A stretch of DNA of 64,000 nucleotides from Tetrahymena thermophila SB210 (taxonomy: Eukaryota; Ciliophora; Oligohymenophorea; Hymenostomatida; Tetrahymenidae). Shown here in pieces: positions 41,854 through 55,370 of the stretch (the stretch's first letter is position 1; every line of letters starts with the position of its first letter). The position numbers and the translations under genes were made by a program. The stretch is taken from positions 372,001-436,000 of the forward strand of contig NW_002476237.1 in assembly GCF_000189635.1 (NCBI RefSeq), read 5' to 3'. The notes below the pieces were generated by a model. That model saw nothing but the letters and a program-made list of their open reading frames with translations, did no database searches and was not told where the DNA came from.

Positions 41854-44800
41854 TTTTTTTCTTTAAAACTCTATTCTATTTATAAAAAAAAAATAAAATT
41901 TTAGCATACTTTTAATATTCTTATTAGCTTGAATCAGTTAATTTATCTTTTAGCTAGTTATTACACTATAAATAAGTAATTAGCTCTTTAAGTTATATTT
42001 TTTCCACTTTAACAATCATAATAATTAGGCTTTTAAAAGTAGTATAATCATCATAATAATAATAATAAATTTTGAGAAATGTAAAAGCATAAAAATGATA
42101 AGAGTAGCATCAAAAGTAGCATCTAAAATAAAATAAAAGCCCTATATTTAATTTCTATAACTTCTTTCCAATATAAAATGACAAACTTTACTTAAATAAC
42201 TTATAGAATAATAACTGCTTGCTTGTTTACTAATGGAAATAGTGATGCTTTAAAAGGAATTATTTAAATAAATTAATATAAAGTTTTACTTATTAGTGAT
42301 AATTCTTAAAAGTCTTCAATTTAGGCCTTTAAATTCAAGTTCTAATTCCGAATTGTTATCTGCTTCTATACAATATTTAAAATAACTTATTATATTTATG
42401 TTAATATTTACAGATTTAGTTACTTCTAAATATTTATAAAAAAGTAAAGAAGTAAATTAATATTTAAAAAAATTAATGCAAGAGAAAATAGTAAAATATT
42501 TAGCAAAACTAAGACAATCAAAACAGATTAAAGAGTAATAAATCTTCTATTAATAGAAATTAATTATTTATCATTATATTTTAAACTATTAGTTGCTTTT
42601 TTCCATTAAAATTAGTAAACTTTATAAAACTAGTATATTTATTTATGCTTTTTTAATTTTAGTTTCTAAAATTTTTGAAAACATATCAAGGCATAAATTG
42701 CATAAAGGTGCTAATTTCGATTAATAAATTCTATTAAATTTTTTTAATTTTGCATAATTGAAGAAAGTAGGCATTAAAATTGGAATTGCATTTTGTATGT
42801 TTTGTATAGAGAGAGTTTGCTTTTAAATTTTGGTTTTGCTTATCAAAAATTAGCTATTTATAATCAATGGGAGAGAGCTAATATTTTGGTTAATCCAAAT
42901 AAAATGATATTGAACCAATCAGATGACAGAATTTGATAATCTTTAAATTAAATTCGATTGAAAATAAATAAAGTAGAAGTCTGTCTGTCTATAAATTTTT
43001 AATTTTAAAAATTATCATAGACATCAACAAAACAAAATTTGCAATATTAAGTTTTCTTGTATGCCAAAAAGTAGAAAAGCTAATGAAAACAAAATAATTA
43101 GATTAGAAACTTTCCCCATTTATCTTATAAATTTTTTAGTATTCATTCAATTAAAAACTTTTTGGCTCATAATTTATTTATTTTATTTGTATTGATTTGC
43201 TTGCTGAGTGCTTGATAATTCAGATAAAAATTAATATCAATTCCAAATATTAGAAATAAATCTATTAATTGAATATTTAAACTATTAATATTAATCAGAT
43301 ATCAATACCACGTATTTTCTCAAATTTCTTTTAATTTATCGTCTACTCTAAAATTCAAAAAATTTTTAAACTAAATGCTACTTCTGCCATTTCCTTATTT
43401 CATTATTAAGGATTTTATAAAATTATTTTAAATGGTGCTTTGCTTTTTGTTTAGCCTACTAAAATAAAATATGTTAATATTTCTACTTTGATCAACCTTA
43501 TAATTTAGTCTCTACTCGAATCTATTTCTTGACGATTGTGTGCTTCTTTCTCCTTTTGCTTTTTAACCTTTTTCTCTTACGCTGCGCAAAAAAAAAAAAA
43601 AAAAAGAAATTATTACTTAACCCATTCTCATATTTTTCCTTTTATATGCAAGTTATTTTATGAAATCGATGACGTAATCTTTTAATCGGATGGACCTGCT
43701 TCAATCTCACGAAATTAAATGATTACCACTCCTTTATTTTCGTTTGAAATATTATTAGCTTCTTATTTTATTAAAATTAATCCTACCCTAAGTTGCAAAA
43801 AAAAAGGATTAGAAATAATCAGCAGGCATAGAAGTAAGCAGAAAATTCAAAAGTAGTCTTTTTTTTATATCAGATTAGTATATCACAGAGCAAGCACCAA
43901 GTCAAAAAAAGATGTCACTAATATCTACACTATTACTAGTGAATATTTAATAATATTTTATATTTTTTTAAGATTAGATTTCATCAGAAGAAGCTTTACT
44001 GGTTAATTTGTAAGAGTGTTAGCTTGAATGTAGTGGTAGTGATCAATTATTTAAATAATACGTCACTAAGCAGAGAGTAGAGTGTATTATTATGTTGATC
44101 AATTTAGAGAATCTATAGCCTGATTTTTAAATCTATTTAGTTATCGAAATGCAAAACAGAATTATTTGCACAAGTAAAACAGATATTATAAAGAGTAATT
44201 TTTTTCACACATTTTCTTCTAAAAAAAAAAGTTTAAATAATTCAAGTCTAATTGAGAAAATTAAATAAATTAATTAAGCAAACAAGCATTTTATTAGTCA
44301 ATATATGTATTTAGTTAAGTGCAAGGAAGAAGCAATAAATTAATAAATTTATATAAATTTGAGTATCTAACTAACTAACTAACTAACTAACTAATACTAT
44401 TCAGATTAGAATTTTCGTTTGAAAAAATGAATCTTTCCAAACTTCTATTAATTTCTCCCTCCTAATAAAAAAATTTAAAACACAATTTGATTTAGCACAC
44501 ACACACTCATGATAGGATTATATATATTTTTTTATTGGAAGACGTTTCAACTATTATCAAGCACTTAAAAATTTTTTATACTACAATTATGAAAAATCAA
44601 AAGCATAGATAAAGAGACTTAAAAATTAATTCAAATTTAAATAAAATATATGACATGAATTATTGTTGCATTCTTAATGTTTTTCACATAGCTCTCACTG
44701 CTCATATCTTAGTTATTAATAATATTCTAGACTAAAAAAAATAATAACAAAAGTGCCGCTGCTTTGCGTAATAATATTTTGCTTTAATGCTTTAGAAAAA

Positions 44801-46974
44801 TCCCCCACTCTTAATTTTAAATAGACTATTTAGTCTATAATTATTAATTTAAAAATTATTATTCTTGCTTTAGAAAGTTTATTACTAAGTATTATTGTTT
44901 ATTTGCTTGCTTGCTTGTTTGCTTTTGAAACAAGCATTTGAATATAGAGATAGCTTACTAATTACAGATTATAGTGATTGTTATAAACTAAATTTTTTAA
45001 TAAATTAATTTAAAATTTCAATAATTTAATTTTTCCATATACTTTTTTCTCCGCCTCTTTTCTATTTTCAATCTTCCTAAAAGCCTACCCTCTCTCCATC
45101 ACTAATTATAATTCTTTTATCTAATATACCATTACCTTTTTAAAACATAAAAATTTGAAATACTCTTATTACCACACAATTCTTTGTCCGTAATAGTTCG
45201 CGATATTTTATAGAAATAAAGACTATTATTTAGTTTTGCACTCTAAGCGAAACTCATATTGATTCAAAATTATATCAGAGCCAAAAATAAGTTAGCGCTA
45301 TAATAAACAAAGACATGTTTGGTAAAAAATTATTGTCCCTAAAACCGTAGCTCGATAAAATAACTTATCAATCAGTTAGGTTTGTGTAAATTAATAAATA
45401 ATTCTCATAAATAAAAGTAGAAAAAAGCACTATTTATTTATTTAAATTCCAACAACAAATGAAATTTAAAAGTTAATACTAACTATTTATTTTTGGAATA
45501 AAAGATCATTTAATATATTCAAATTTTTTAAACTGTTTATCAATTACTTAAATCAATTAACGCATTAAGCTCAAAATAAATCAAGGCTGGCTTAGTAAAA
45601 TAATGAAATAAGCATTTGTTTAATAACAATTTTTATTAAATTTTATAAATTACAATATACTCGTTACTTTTTACTTTTTTCTTAACTAATACATTTAATT
45701 AAATCCACTCTATTTATTTATTCACTCGTTAATTTTGCATTCAATTTTTTCTTTATTTTTTATTTATCAAGCAAATTGTTAACTAATAAAAATTCATCAG
45801 CAAGCAGGTATCATATTTACATCTAAATAATTTTTATTTATTCTCCTCATTTTTCTTACTTTTTACTAAAAGCCAAAATCACTAAATTTTAATTATTATG
45901 AAAATCTTTGAGAACCTCGTTTCCTAGAAACAAACAAATATACTTATCATTTTAATAGCACTATCCACTCATATTTTTATAGCTCATTACAAAATTATAA
46001 TAATCAATTTTTGAGATTTTTTAGATTAAAGGAAGTATTAAAAAAACTTATATTAGATTTAAAAAAGATTTAATAAAAAAAGTATTTAAATTTTTTAATT
46101 TAAAACTAACTCTTTGATTGTTTGTAATAAAAATTATATAAACTAGTTTAATATTTATTATTTTATATTCTAAATGCTGTTTCTAATTATTTAAAATATA
46201 TTCTATGAAAAAATTTGTTAAAAAATATATACCCTTTAAAATATTTAATACTTTTCTTTTGAAATAATTGCATTTATAGCTTGATAAGTAAAATTAATAT
46301 TCCTTAAATTTTTTTTATTTCTATAGTTAACATTTTTTTTAAAAAATATAAATATTTTTCCCCCTAGTTGTATCACTTTGAATTACTACAGCTTTTATCA
46401 TCTTAATTAACATAGTTTTTTTTGAAAAAAATACAAATATAAAAAATATGATTTCTTTGTTTTATCTTAATTACTTAAATAAATTCATAAATAATAAATG
46501 TATTATCTATACACTTAAAAGTCATTACAAGTAAACACTCAAATAAAAATATTAAACCTATTTATTATATTATTAGAATACTAAGTATTTTTACATAAAT
46601 AACCTCAATTTTGTTATTAAATGTGTTTATTTCAACAAAATTAATTATAATTTTTAAATATAAATTAAAATAATTTGTTTTACCTTTATAAAAATTTTTT
46701 TCTCATCAGAATTAAATGAGATACAAATTTAGTATTTAATTCATAGATAACTTTTCTTAAAATAACAACTATTTCTGATTAATTAAATTTTACATTTTTT
46801 TCAGAATATTTTTTAAAATAATTAAATACAATAAATTTAAAAAAGATCTACTGATTTTCTGATTCAAATATACATATTTTTTGTTATCTTTCATAAAGAT
46901 ATATTCAAAAACAAAATTAATCAAAAAAATATCAAAATTTCTATTTATTTATCTAATTTATAAAACTCGGTTTA
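41854..46974. other. 5.1-kb AT-rich intergenic region
   Basis: It separates divergent genes. It contains an (ACTA)n repeat at 44367-44394, a poly(A) run near 43589 and CA repeats near 44502. A TGA-terminated open frame at 42178-42678 (+, 167 codons) has a plausible first third, but it can arise by chance at this base composition and shows no motif. No tRNA or other RNA gene was recognised. Confidence 0.45.
44367..44394. repeat. (CTAA)n microsatellite, seven units
   Basis: Seven perfect CTAA units. Confidence 0.9.
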
Positions 46975-48848
46975 ATGAGTGAAGTATCAGCAGAATAGAT
47001 CAAGCAATCCCAAAGAGAGGAAGATGTCCAACATCAAGTTAATTAAGTTTCTGAACCTGTGAATCAGTAACCATCAAAATAATTTAAAACTACTGAGTAA
47101 TTAATATGACTTATAATATTATTAGGGTTTAAGAATAATAGCACTAGGAGGAAGAAGAAAGAAAAGAAAGTACTATTCCATAGCAAATTCAAAATGAATA
47201 ATTATAAGCTATTAACTAGCAAGTTTAAAATCTAACTTTAGATTAGTAGCAAACAAATTCTCAGTTAAGTCCTATTAAAGAGTTTAATCCAGAAGAATTT
47301 AAATAATAGCAACAACAAATTACTCAAAACAATCCTAAGGAAATTACTATCCCTAGCGAACCAAATACAACAAATAATTAGATTTATGAAGAAACATAAT
47401 CAGGAAGTTATGTTTTTAAAGGTCATGATTAGCAAAATTAAAATTATCATCAACAATATTAGCAAGATTAAGGCAGATACAAGGAATAATGGAGTGAAAT
47501 TTACGAACATGAAATGATAGCACATTCATCTATGGACAGAAAGAGATAAAATTTGGAAATGCTTCGTGAATGGGATAGAAAAAGAGCTTACTTTTTGAAC
47601 ATTCATCGTTCTCTTATCGAAAGTATTATTGCATAAATCGATATTAAAATGCAAGCTTCAAATTAGTTTATGCAATTTATTATCCACTATTTCTAAAACA
47701 AGGCAAAGTAAGAATTGTAATATGCTCGCTAACCTATCCCTAAGCCCGAAGCTGCTTTAATGAACAATGAATTAGCTAAAAATATCTATGGCCATTTAAA
47801 GAAAGGACTTTAACTTCTTGATGATGCTAACTTTGAACATGCTAAAAAAGTATCTTAGTTTGCATACACTATCGAACATGATATACTTGAAGAACTCCTT
47901 ATGGTTGACTACAATTAATCAATAGCAAGTCTTAGCGCTCTTGTCAACGAAATTAATCTGCTAAAACGCTAAATGTCTCAGTTGAACGAAGTTACTTCTA
48001 GAAAAAGTGGAAAAGTAGCTTAAGTTTACAATATGTCAACACCAAAAACTGGCTACAAAAAGATAACAACAAAACCAAAAGATCTTTACAGAACTCAACT
48101 TAATTTCTTAAGAAACGCTGAAATTCAGACAGAAACCTAAAGGAAGCTTGCCCGTGCTGTGCTATAATTCTGGGAAAGCTCTAAGGAAATAGAAAAAAAT
48201 CGTGGAAAATCTATCGCTAAAGCTCTCAAACTATTTTAAGAATAGTTCGTACTGTGTTATGGAGAAAATACTTAAATTAAAGAGTCTGTTGAATTCTTAT
48301 CAAATGGATTTAGTGAAGAAAATATAGATGAGTAGTTTTCTGTATAAAGTATCTTTAATTAATAAGATATGGAATTTTTGACAGAATAACTCGTGAAAAA
48401 AGAGGAAAATCCTTTAGCTGAAGGCGAAAAGCCTAAGCTCAGCTACAACGAAATAATTCCTTTCTTTGAAAATTTTGTTGTAGAAAAATTTGACAATCGT
48501 ATGCTCATATTGAAAGACTTAAAGACTCAAAGACTATAAGGAGGAGCCTAAAATTCTTAGTATAGAGACTCGCATTTAGTTATAACTGCAGATAATTACC
48601 TACATTGCTTTGATAATACTGAAATCACCTCATAAAAGCTTGCTAATTATTTCTAAAAGCCTAATTTCACTCTTTCTCTCAATAAGTGCTTATTAAGAAG
48701 AGTCAGTACTTAAAATTTCCTAGTTGAGCTATCTATTTAATAATCTGGCTTCCTCAATTACCTATAAGGTTCAGAGAAATTTTTCTTCAACTTTAGAAAT
48801 AGTGACGAGATAGAAGAAATGGCTTAATTTATAAATTCTTTAAATTGA
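46975..48848 (+). CDS. BAR/F-BAR-like coiled-coil protein with C-terminal PH domain
   Basis: Two exons. The best model is 46975-47066 plus 47126-48848 (59-nt intron, 604 aa); an alternative donor at 47097 would make a 29-nt intron. The N-terminal ~140 residues are Gln-rich and probably disordered. Residues ~145-350 are a long helical region (YKEQWSEIYEHEMIAHSSM, RSLIESIIAQIDIKMQAS, VNEINLLKRQMSQLNEV) with the spacing of a BAR/F-BAR dimer, which would bind and bend membranes. The last ~100 residues resemble a PH domain: SHLVITADNYLHCFDN, a C-rich strand (LNKCLLRRVS), KFFFNFRNSDEIEEMAQFIN as the closing helix. An F-BAR-PH combination suggests a membrane-remodelling adaptor in endocytosis or cortex organisation; this is inference from fold resemblance, as sequence similarity to named families is weak. 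Confidence 0.65.
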
Positions 48849-50209
48849 TAATATCGTTTTAATCACAAAATAATTGATTGTCTCTCTTTAAATTGAAATT
48901 AATTTTACAAAAATAATTAATTAAGTTCGTTAGTTAGTTAGTAAATAAAAATGTATTTTATTTATAAATTTAATTTATTTTCATTTTTTTAGCTTTTAAC
49001 AAATTATTTTAAAATACTTTTTAATAATTCACTAATTTAATAAACACTATTTTGTTCAAATGATATTTATTTATTTATATATGCTTATTAATTTAAATTA
49101 TTCAATATTTTTTCTAATAATAAATTAAATTTACAATATCATTTTATGATTTAAATTGGTTTCAAAAATTTTAATTATCTAAATAAATCTTATCTTTTTT
49201 ACATTAAAAAAAAAACTAATTTTAGCAAGTACAATTCATTCTAAATAATCTCTATTTATGATGCATTTTAAAACCTTAATAGTTATATTTAATATCAAAA
49301 ATTTTAATTTCTATTTTAATATTTAGTTACCAAACAATTGATTAATTATGTTTGTAATTCTACATAATAATAATTTTTTAAAGCGTAAAAAATAAAGTAT
49401 TTATAAATTAATTTTTTTTAGAGTCTATAAAATTCATAATTTACAAATTTTATGATATTCTATCTTTAAATTTCATGTAAATTAATTTTACTTAAATTAT
49501 TTTTATTTTTGTTAAAACTTTGGTATTAAATTAAATTTATGAAAATCTTCTAAATAAAATAAATGACTAAATTTAATATTTATCTTAATGCAATTTTATC
49601 ATAAATTCCAATAAATAAAAATGCAAATACTGATAATAAAAATTATTTATTATTTTTTAAGAATATTAAAAATTATATTCAATCTTTAAATAAAGATAGA
49701 AATTTTTACATCTAATAAAAACTTTAGAGTTAATATTTTAACATAAACTCATATGGTATAAAATCTTCTACAAAATATTACTTAAAAATTTGTTTATAAA
49801 TTTTAAACTTTTTATATTTAAATGATCTATATCTCACACAAGCTTCTTATTAATTATTTAAATAAGTATTTTAATTATTTTAATAATTTTTTTTATGATA
49901 AATTAATTTTGTAACTATTTTTTAATCAACCTATAAATAGATAATAAATATGAAATCGGATTTTAATTTAAGTTCATAAGTAGAAATCTTTCTTCTAAAT
50001 CAGAAAAGAATATTTTATCTATTTCATATAAGGGAAAAGAGAGCTTCAATAAATAATAATAAATTAAACAAAAAAGCACTCATTCATTTGATTCTTTAAT
50101 TATTAAATTGTAGAATATAAAATCAATAAATAGTATTAGCAAATAGCCTTAAATCTACTTTTATAAACATTTAAGATATAGCAGTTTAATTTTTTTTTAA
50201 CTCAATTAA
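48849..50209. other. Intergenic, AT-rich
   Basis: This is the spacer between two plus-strand genes. The sequence is over 80% A+T by eye with a short GTTA repeat near 48928-48944. No gene is seen. Confidence 0.5.
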
Positions 50210-51691
50210 ATGGGAAATTTTTTAGGTGTGAGATTGACTAGGAATTAAAAACAAAGCAATGAAAATATTGACATAATTAATTTTTTGAAGAAAAAAAAAA
50301 TGAAAGACATTTATGAAATTGTGGAGATAATTAGAGACTACTACCCTACTAATTAAACATTTACTTAAGATGAATTTTGTGATGCATTTCAACTTCTACT
50401 TGATGAGTATTGTGAAAGACTGTTTTTAATATTAGAAAATTAGCATAATCCAGATGGCGCAATAGACCTTTATGAAAGTTTGGCTACATGCGTAATTCTA
50501 TGTGGAGACGAATTTGATCTGAAAATAGAATTTGTATTTTAACTTTTTGACTTTAACAAAAATGAAACTATAGAACTAGATGAACTTATCTTAAACAATT
50601 AAGCTTCTATTCGAGGTTTATGTAAAATTGCCTCTTTACCACCTCCAACTCTCAAGTAAATCGAGGAATATTCGATGGCAATATTTAAAGATGTGGATTC
50701 CGATAAAGGTGGTACAGTTTCATTAGATGAATATAAAAATTGGATTAAATTTAATTGGGAACTTCAAGATTTTTTTTTAAAATATGCTAACGTCTAAACT
50801 TTTGAAAATGCTGAGCGTCGTTGCACAGAGTTTAAATTCACTTTTGAAAAACTTTTTAACACAATTGTTGGCAACACAGCTGAATTTGTTGATGCAAATA
50901 TTTTAGATTCTATTCTTACATAAGAGCTTAAATTAACACAAGATGGCAACATGAACATACTAATGAATGTGCTTAAAGCAACTTCAAAAGTCGACTGTCC
51001 AAATATTAAAGAGGGGTAAATTTATAAAAAGTCATACTTATCTGTCATGAAATCGTGGGGGGCATTTGATTCCACAGACATTAATGGAGACAACAAACTT
51101 TCAATTGATGAAATAAAGTAAAATAGGCTTACTTAATTAAAAAATATTAGAAAATTAATTATTGTTTTTTATAAGATTTTTTTGATTTACTTAATTTAAT
51201 TGAAACTTATTTATTTTTTTATTTTTAGATATTTGATATATGCATATGAAGGAGATAAACCAGATGAAGATAGATTGTAGTATGAAATGGAGTAGCTAGA
51301 TAAAGATAATAGCGGTTACGTTTCAAGAAAAGAGTGGATAGAATATTTATGTATCGACCCTAACAATGCTTCAAAAGCTGCATTTCGTTCTGACTTGAAA
51401 GTACTCTTTTTGTAATATGATTAAGATAGGAGTGGATTTCTCACTAAATAAGAATTACTACAGCTTCTTTAATAACAAATGTCCTCATATACAGCAATTT
51501 ACCAAGCAAAAGGTGGTAAAGATCTTTAAGATTATAATGGAATGGTAAATTCAATTACTGAAACAATCATGGAACAAATTGAAGGAAAGTATTAAACTGG
51601 AAGAGTTTCATGGTCATAATTTAAAATATTTATGGAAAAAGCTTATGTTGAAATGGAAAACTTAAAAGAATTCCTTAATAGTCTTTTGTGA
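50210..51691 (+). CDS. EF-hand calcium-binding protein, probably N-myristoylated
   Basis: Two exons, 50210-51117 and 51229-51691 (111-nt intron), give 456 aa. The start MGNFLGVR has Gly2 and a small residue context compatible with N-myristoylation, as in NCS-type calcium sensors, suggesting Ca-dependent membrane attachment. Five EF-hand loops are visible, starting near Asp114 (DFNKNETIELDE), Asp161 (DVDSDKGGTVSLDE; loop offset by two), Asp287 (DSTDINGDNKLSIDE), Asp327 (DKDNSGYVSRKE) and Asp367 (DQDRSGFLTKQE). Loops 2, 4 and 5 have the full set of acidic positions; loop 1 ends Asp rather than Glu at position 12. The intron falls just after the third loop, at DEIK. No kinase, protease or other catalytic domain was recognised, so this is a sensor or adaptor. 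A ciliate-specific multi-EF-hand family is likely. Confidence 0.88.
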
Positions 51692-52065
51692 TTTTCTATG
51701 TTTTAAAAAAAACCAATTATCTCTATTTTAATTTGTTACAAAAAACTTATTATTGATAAAAAATTATTAAGGGAAATATTTTATTCATTAAAATTATATT
51801 AAATTATCTTAAATTATATTCATAAAAGAAATATGTTTTGCAAAATTTTTATTTGCATATTTGTTAAAAAAAGGAATAATACAATATTTTATTCATTAAA
51901 AAGTAATATTTTTAATTATCTTTTTTTCAATTTAGCATTAATTATTATATTGATTAAGATGTTTTATTTATCAGTTAGGATTAATTATTTTTTACAAATT
52001 AAATCTTGCAATAATTTAATTTTTTTGAATAAAAACGTTATTAATAAATAAATAAATAAATAAAA
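51692..52065. other. Intergenic, AT-rich
   Basis: 3' flank of the EF-hand gene, ending in a TAAA repeat just before the GC-elevated island. Confidence 0.5.
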
Positions 52066-52490
52066 GATAGAGCCCAAAAGATATGAAGATGATTTTTAGT
52101 TGATAATTTTTCACAATCATCCTTTCCTCGGTGCATTAAAAATGCTGCTATAAGTGAATCATGCTACCCGGTATTAGTTTTTTAAAAAAGGTGTTTGGGA
52201 ACACTCATATCGGCCCGTCATCTATCTTAAATTTTCATATCATTCAAAGAATTGCAATCATTCCAGAACCCAATCTTGCAATTAGGCTCATCTAAGAAGG
52301 TTCAGGACACAAAGAATTAAAGTAGCGAAAGTATTAGCGCTTTGGCGGACTTAAATTCGAAACTAAGTTTTTTCAGCAGGATCCCTTATTATGGGCTAGT
52401 AAAAGTCTTATACCCCTTCATAAAGCCAATATTAACCGTGCTGAAAGAAGGTTAAGTTAAGTAATGCTATAAGATGGCCCTCTCTTCCCT
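52066..52490. rRNA. GC-elevated non-coding island with organellar/bacterial-type rRNA similarity (possible NUMT)
   Basis: This ~425-bp block is clearly richer in G+C than its flanks and has stops or no coherent protein in all frames. On the minus strand, 52219-52170 reads GACGGGCC...GAGTGTTCCCAAACACC, then CTAATACCGGGTA. That is the order and spacing of the bacterial 16S 5' domain around GACGGGTGAGTAA and CTAATACCGGATA. An upstream GGTTCTGG...AATGA segment could be the 5' start motif. On the plus strand, 52450-52480 (GGTTAAG...AAGATGGCCC) resembles the 5' end of 23S rRNA (GGTTAAG...GTGGATGCCC). Opposite orientations and short length suggest fragments of mitochondrial rRNA genes in nuclear DNA rather than a working nuclear rRNA gene. 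Other structured RNAs (SRP, RNase P) were not matched but are not excluded. Confidence 0.4.
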
Positions 52491-55370
52491 TAAAAAAAAA
52501 TATAAATAGGTAATTAATTAGGTAACTTAAATGACAGCTAGACACTAAAGAAGACAAAGAGACTCAAAAAATAAAATCAAATAACATAAATAAAAAGAAA
52601 AAAGAATTTTTAAGGCTTGAGATGAAATTTTAAACAAAAAGATCGAGAGATCGAGAGGAAAAAAATAAAATAAAATAACTAAAAAGAAATAAAAACAAAA
52701 AATAAAAATTAAAAAAATAAATATAAAATATATTAAATAAATAAAATAGATTAAATAAATAAAAAAAAATAGATTTGAAAAATGATTATAATAAAATATA
52801 AATCAACTTAAAAACATGAAACAAATAAAAATAGATAAAAATTATAAAACAATTAAATGCAATAACACTCACGCTTTAATTACAATTATTAATTGATTAG
52901 CTTCTAACTGATTAAATACAATTTTTTTTCAGTTGACAAATTAATTATTAAAAAGTATAAGTTCATGAATGAATATTTTAATTAGAAAAATTTTCAAAAT
53001 TCAAATTTTATTTTTAAATTTTAAAATAAAAGAAATTCTAAATTTATTTATTTATTGTAATATTAAAATTGATATTAAATATGTTTTAAATTACTTTAAG
53101 TCAATTTTATTCTATAGTTAATATTTAGTTGATTTTTTAAAATTAAAAAACTAAAATAAATAAATTCTAATTTAAAAACCAAATAAAAGTTAATTTTTTA
53201 TGAAATAATAAATTATCTTCTAACTTTTACAATTTTAGAAACTAAATTTTGAGTATCTTAATTGCTATTTATTTATAAAACTTAGTTTATTATCAATAAG
53301 GTTCATCCATATTTTAACTTTTATGGAAGCATTATTTTATTATTTTTATTTTGTATTAAAAATAAAATTAATTAATAATTTTTTTTTTTTATCAAAAGGA
53401 TAAAACATTAAGCGCATTTTATACAAGCTTATTAGAAATTTATTTATTAAATTGATTTTTTACTTTTTAAATAAATTTATTTTCTTAATTTTAATATCAA
53501 TTTTATTTATAATTAATAAATGTTATTTTTCTTTGGAAATTAAAATTAAAAAATTTGAATAAATTAAATTGATATAAAAAAATATGAAAAATTCTTGATT
53601 AATGTATTAGATTAAATAAATTAATAAATAAAACAAGCAAATCTTTTTTTGGCAAAATGGTTGAAAACTTTATGAAAATTACTTTTAAAAAATAAAACTA
53701 ATTTTGACTAATTAATAATTATTAATATTATCGATTATTTTTCTTAATTAATATTTACATCTTTTTCCCCAGTCTATTTCTATTATTTTATATAGAACTC
53801 AATTCTTACTTTTGAAGAAATTTTTAGAAACAAAAATTTTTCAATTTTTTTATAATTAATTAATAGTTTCTAAAATAATTTGAAAAAAAATCCTTTGGTA
53901 AAAAAGAGGAAAAAGGAAAAATAAAAAAACAAGATAAAACAGATAATATTTAATAATGGAATTATAACTAAGTTTTTTAAAACTCCAATCGAATGGATCA
54001 TTTACTCTAAGTTTTTAAACAAAATTAAATATAGAATTTCATTTATTAATATAATCTTGTTAATTATTATCTTAAGTAAAATCAAAATGCCATCTGCCAA
54101 AAATAAATGATGAATGTATTATCTTTATTTGAAGGCTTTTTCTCCTGTCCAATTCTATATTAACATATATAAAAAGTATTTTTTAATAAAGCTAGCTGCT
54201 AATATGATAGATAATTTCGATTGACGCTCTCTCTCTCTAATAGCTGCAATAGATTAAAAAAAAAAAAATGAAATATAAAATATTTAATAAATAAAACATA
54301 AATATAAAAATAAAATTAAAATTAATATAAAAATAAAATACAAAAATAAAATTAAATAATTAAAAATAAAAGAAATATAAAATAAACACCAAATAAAAAT
54401 AAACAAAATAATTCAAATAAAATGGAGAAATAAACAAATTGTAATTTTTTGAAAATAATAGAATGACAAATACTTTTTTTAATTTGCAAATATATTTAAA
54501 AAATATTGTTGTTGAGAGGAATTAAATAGCTTAATATTTTATTTAATCACCTATTTTAATAAAAAGCTAATAAAACAAAAAAATATTTTTTTATAAACAT
54601 ATAAAATCTACAATATTTCTCAAGTTATAAATAAATTTTTAATAACAAAAAATTTAAATTGAATAATTAAAATATTTATTTTAAGCAAACATCAGAAACA
54701 AATATGAGATAAATTTTATTTTAACTACTATTAAAAAAATATTCAAATATTAAAATAAATCTATTTTATTTGTTGTTTGAAACATTACTCATTTTATATT
54801 AGAAAACAGTATTATAATAAGTTTAAAGTGATAATAGTTTAAAAAAATTTTTTTAATTCATTTATTTTAACTTAATAAATTAATTTTGTTAAATAATTTA
54901 TTGATTTAGATCAAATAAAATTTAAAAAATTATGAATGAATGATTGAATGAAGTAAAAGGATAAAGTAATACAATATATATTTATATATATCTAGGGATG
55001 TAATAATTTTTTTTATATACTTCTAATTATAAAATTAATGAATGACTATTTCAAAATGAAATTTAATATAAATATTTATTTCAAATAATAGCATTTAAAA
55101 TTATATTGGACCATTATGATAATATATGTATTTATAGATAGATAGTTTAATTTTACTCAATTTCAGGCGAATCAGAAAAAATATTCACAGAATAAAATTT
55201 CACCTGCTATTTGAGTGCGTGCTGCTCATAATACTTTTTTTCTTAGTTTATTTTCTTTAAAATATTATGTGTAAAATTTGTTTTCATTAATTAATTTTAA
55301 TTTTTAATATAATTCAAAGTGGTTTTATTGGTAATTATATCTATATTTTTATATAAGAATAGATTTTATT
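52491..55370. other. 2.9-kb AT-rich intergenic region
   Basis: An A-rich stretch (about 52500-52870) adjoins the rRNA-like island. The remainder is AT-rich with a (CT)n tract near 54229-54238. No gene is seen. Confidence 0.5.

Noticed and set aside
42178-42678. A 167-codon plus-strand frame (TGA stop) in the 5-kb gap.
   Set aside because: The first 60 codons look mildly gene-like, but the rest is AT noise. A frame this long occurs by chance at this base composition, and no motif or homologue was recognised.
43380-43600. A basic, Lys/Arg-rich minus-strand stretch suggesting a small ribosomal protein.
   Set aside because: No match to any ribosomal protein I know, no plausible start context, and another frame is equally open.
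52066-52490. Telomerase RNA, U3 snoRNA or a tRNA in the GC-elevated island.
   Set aside because: No CAACCCCAA template, no U3 box set and no tRNA cloverleaf with matching acceptor stem were found; an isolated TTCGAAT is not enough.
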